From contig NZ_CP030064.1 of assembly GCF_003990725.2 (NCBI RefSeq), positions 248,001 to 312,000 of the forward strand: DNA of 64,000 bases. The letters are read 5' to 3'. A model generated the notes under the pieces. The model did not search any database. It was not told the DNA's origin and saw only the letters and a list, made by a program, of their open reading frames with translations. The position numbers and the translations under genes are program-made. Below are positions 61,728-64,000 of the stretch, in pieces. The first letter of the stretch is position 1. Each line of letters opens with the position of its first letter. This stretch comes from Halorubrum sp. PV6. Lineage in GTDB: Archaea; Halobacteriota; Halobacteria; Halobacteriales; Haloferacaceae.

Positions 61728-62855
61728 ATGTCATCCATTACCCCCAAAACTGATTGGCGCGATAGCATCGACCGACGGCTGACGAGAACACAGGAGTTCA
61801 TCGACGACACCGACCCGGCGGCGCTGGCCGTGGTCGCCGTCGCGATGGGGTCGCTTTTGGCCGCCTTCGTCGGATTCCTCCTCGCGTCGCCGTGGACCGC
61901 CGTCCCGCTCGGGGCGTTCCTCGTCGCCAGCGGCTACGGCTGGGTGCGCCACCAGGCGCTCGTCGCGCGCGCCGTCACGTTCGCCATGACGACGGTGACG
62001 CTCGTGACGCTCGGCCTCATCGTCGTGTTCATCTTCGCCGAATCCATCCCGGCGTTTCAGTACGAGTCGGCGCGGGTGTTCGGCGTCTCGGTCCCGGGGC
62101 TCGGCATGTTCACGCAGGCCCGGTGGGACGCCGTCTCGGACCCCGTCCGCTACTCCCTGCTGCCGATGATCCACGGAACGGTGATGGTGACGGGCATCGC
62201 GACGCTCGTGGCGGCTCCGCTCGGCGTCTCCGCGGCGCTTTTCATCGCCGAGATCGCCCCGCCGCGGGTCCGCGAGCTCGTCAAGCCCGGCATCGAGGTG
62301 CTGGCGGGCATCCCCTCCATCGTCTACGGGTTCATCGGATTTACCGTCATCAACCCGTGGGCGGGCGGCGCGTTCGCCCTCAACGGCGGGTCGACGTACC
62401 TGTTCGTGGGCATCGTGGTCGGGCTGATGGCGTTGCCCACCGTCGTTTCGGTCGCTGAAGACGCCCTGACGAGCGTTCCGGACGTGATGAAAGACGGGTC
62501 GCTCGCGCTCGGGGCGACCGACTGGCAGTCGATGACCGCGATCACGCTTCCCGCGGCCTTTTCAGGCGTCTCGGCGGCGGTCCTCCTCGGCGTGGGACGG
62601 GCCATCGGCGAGACCATGGCCGCGACGGTGATGCTGGCCGGCGTCCCGCGGATCAGCGAGCCGCTTATAAACGTCTTCTACGGCTACGAGACGCTCACCT
62701 CGCTCATCGCGCGCGGCTACGGGAGCGCGAACGGGGTACACGAGAGCGCGCTGTTCGCTGCCGGCGTCGTCCTGTTCGTGACCGTGTTGTGTCTAAGTCT
62801 CGCGTCGCAGTACATCGAGGCGCGCATGCGGCGCCGCCTCGGAGGTGCGGAATGA
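61728..62855 (+). CDS. pstC: Phosphate ABC transporter permease PstC
   Basis: 375 residues. After two N-terminal helices (LAVVAVAMGSLLAAFVGFLL and TFAMTTVTLVTLGLIVVFIF) comes the binding-protein-dependent permease domain with MIHGTVMVTGIATLVAAPLG, PGIEVLAGIPSIVYGFIGFT and AFSGVSAAVLLGVGRAIGET. It is coupled to pstA by an ATGA overlap. Confidence 0.92.
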   Translation: MSSITPKTDWRDSIDRRLTRTQEFIDDTDPAALAVVAVAMGSLLAAFVGFLLASPWTAVPLGAFLVASGYGWVRHQALVARAVTFAMTTVTLVTLGLIVVFIFAESIPAFQYESARVFGVSVPGLGMFTQARWDAVSDPVRYSLLPMIHGTVMVTGIATLVAAPLGVSAALFIAEIAPPRVRELVKPGIEVLAGIPSIVYGFIGFTVINPWAGGAFALNGGSTYLFVGIVVGLMALPTVVSVAEDALTSVPDVMKDGSLALGATDWQSMTAITLPAAFSGVSAAVLLGVGRAIGETMAATVMLAGVPRISEPLINVFYGYETLTSLIARGYGSANGVHESALFAAGVVLFVTVLCLSLASQYIEARMRRRLGGAE

Positions 62856-64000
62856 GCCGTTCCACCCAGACCGCGCTCGTCCGCGACGACCGCACGGTCT
62901 ACGAGGCCGTCGCGGGGCTGACCGTGGGGCTCTCTGGCGTCGCGTTCACGCTCGCGCTGGCGGCGCTGTTCGACGTCGTCGGCATCGGCGATCCCATCGC
63001 CGGCGTCTCCCTGTCGGTGGTGTTCGGCGGGCTGCTGCTCGCGCTCGGCGGGGCCGTCGTCGGCTTCGGGGTCGCGTCGCGGTTCGGCTACGTCGACACG
63101 GCTCCCCAGTCCAGCGCGGGCGTCGTCGCCGCGGGGGCGTTCACGGCCATCTGGTTCGCCATCGGCGCGGTCGTCTCCGGCGCCTTCGGGCTCGGGACGG
63201 TCGCCCGGCTCGGGGCCGGCACGGCGGTCGGCGGCGTCGCGTTCGCCGCGACGGCGTTCCCGCGCGAGGACATCGGCTCGACGGTCCCCGCCGGCCTCGT
63301 CGGCGGCCTCGCCGGGGCGCTGCTCGTCTCCGGCGCGGTCGGCCCGTCGTGGACCCAGCCGCTCTCCGGGTACAACGCGACGCTGTTCGGCGACGTCGTC
63401 GTCCCCGCGGTGGTGCTCTTCGCCTCGCTGGTCGTCGGCTGGAGCGCGGCGAAGGCGTACGGCGGGTTCGGCGCCCGCGGCCGCAACGTCGGCGCGTACG
63501 TCCTCATCTACCTCATCGTCGGCTCCATCCTGACGGTGCTCGTCGGGCTCGTCGCCTTCGTCGCCGCGAAGGGGATCCCCGGCCTGTTCAACGGGGTCTC
63601 CCTCGGAGGGTCGACGCTCGTCAGCTGGCCGTTCCTGACCAACGGCGCCGGGCTGTTGGCCGACATCGCGGGGGTGTTCCCCGCGCTCGTCGGGACGATC
63701 TGGCTGGTCATCGGGGCGGTCCTCTTCGCCGTCCCAACCGGCGTCGGCGCGGCCGTGTTCCTCAGCGAATACGCCGAGCAGGGCCGGTTCACGAGCGTCG
63801 TCGAGGTGGCGACGAACGGGCTCTGGAGCACCCCGAGCATCGTGTTCGGCCTGTTCGGCGCCGCGTTCCTGATCCCCCGCTTCGGCAACCAGAAGTCGCT
63901 GATAGCCGGGATGCTGACGCTCGGCTTCATGCTGCTGCCGCTGGTCCTGATCACCAGTCGGGAGGCCATCCTCGCGGTGCCCGACGAGTACCGCGACGCC
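62852..64000 (+). CDS. pstA: Phosphate ABC transporter permease PstA, 3' partial
   Basis: The frame is open to the window edge (383 codons visible). The ATG overlaps the pstC stop. The first 200 residues are an extra hydrophobic region with about five helices (GLTVGLSGVAFTLALAALFD, SVVFGGLLLALGGAVVGFGV and others) not found in standard PstA. The true domain begins at about residue 205 (YVLIYLIVGSILTVLVGLVA) and shows FPALVGTIWLVIGAVLFAVP, GAAVFLSEYAEQGRFTSVVE and NGLWSTPSIVFGLFGAAFLI. pstB should follow outside the window. Confidence 0.9.
   Translation, partial: MSRSTQTALVRDDRTVYEAVAGLTVGLSGVAFTLALAALFDVVGIGDPIAGVSLSVVFGGLLLALGGAVVGFGVASRFGYVDTAPQSSAGVVAAGAFTAIWFAIGAVVSGAFGLGTVARLGAGTAVGGVAFAATAFPREDIGSTVPAGLVGGLAGALLVSGAVGPSWTQPLSGYNATLFGDVVVPAVVLFASLVVGWSAAKAYGGFGARGRNVGAYVLIYLIVGSILTVLVGLVAFVAAKGIPGLFNGVSLGGSTLVSWPFLTNGAGLLADIAGVFPALVGTIWLVIGAVLFAVPTGVGAAVFLSEYAEQGRFTSVVEVATNGLWSTPSIVFGLFGAAFLIPRFGNQKSLIAGMLTLGFMLLPLVLITSREAILAVPDEYRDA

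Overview
The window is GC-rich chromosomal DNA from a halophilic archaeon, most likely a Halorubrum-like member of the Haloferacales (inference). Proteins are rich in Asp and Glu, genes are tightly packed with GTGA, ATGA and TGATG stop/start overlaps, many starts are leaderless with a TATA-like box 23 to 30 nt upstream, and CarS, F420 reductase, HemAT, family 4 UDG, CTP-type riboflavin kinase and CobY are all archaeal signatures. No rRNA or CRISPR was seen. One tRNA gene is present.

Layout. 3-4069: a type IV pilus ATPase and membrane platform pair (first gene cut by the window edge). 4137-4305: a truncated gene relic and a putative operator. 4364-13317: a nine-gene cobalamin operon (cobT, cbiA, cbiB, cobS, cobY, cobD, cbiZ, cobA, cbiP) covering late corrinoid assembly, nucleotide-loop assembly and CbiZ salvage. 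13420-18581: thioredoxin, a small membrane protein, the oxygen sensor HemAT, a zinc ribbon protein, F420:NADP reductase, a prenyl diphosphate synthase and an orphan protein. 18688-32025: two complete Dpp/Opp-type peptide ABC transporter operons facing each other and meeting at about 25.7 kb; a gene from one uncharacterised family sits divergently at both outer ends (18081-18581 and 32149-32604). 32734-34995: a purine-type HTH-PRTase regulator and an AzgA-type permease. 35168-44936: glutaredoxin, DUF192, a histidine kinase, topoisomerase I, a DR2241 and CbiX pair, prephenate dehydratase and UDG. 45071-47937: a phosphonate-type ABC transporter. 48071-54127: hisH, aldo/keto reductase, carS, a DUF502 protein, ilvE, a 57-bp tandem repeat and ribK-ribB. 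54378-56410: tRNA-Ala(CGC) followed by a low-GC insert closed by a copy of the tRNA 3' end. 56501-64000: a small membrane protein, an RNB nuclease, a zinc protein, a split Kef antiporter and pstS-pstC-pstA, which runs off the window.

The strongest leads for something undescribed are: (1) the roughly 1.96-kb tRNA-Ala insertion, which holds two convergent, overlapping orphan genes and no integrase; (2) the mirrored peptide transporter operons with the same orphan family at both ends; (3) the second operon's substrate-binding protein, which appears circularly permuted; and (4) an insertion of about 85 residues inside the second ATPase domain of the fused DppDF protein. All names rest on motif reading by eye, without database searches.
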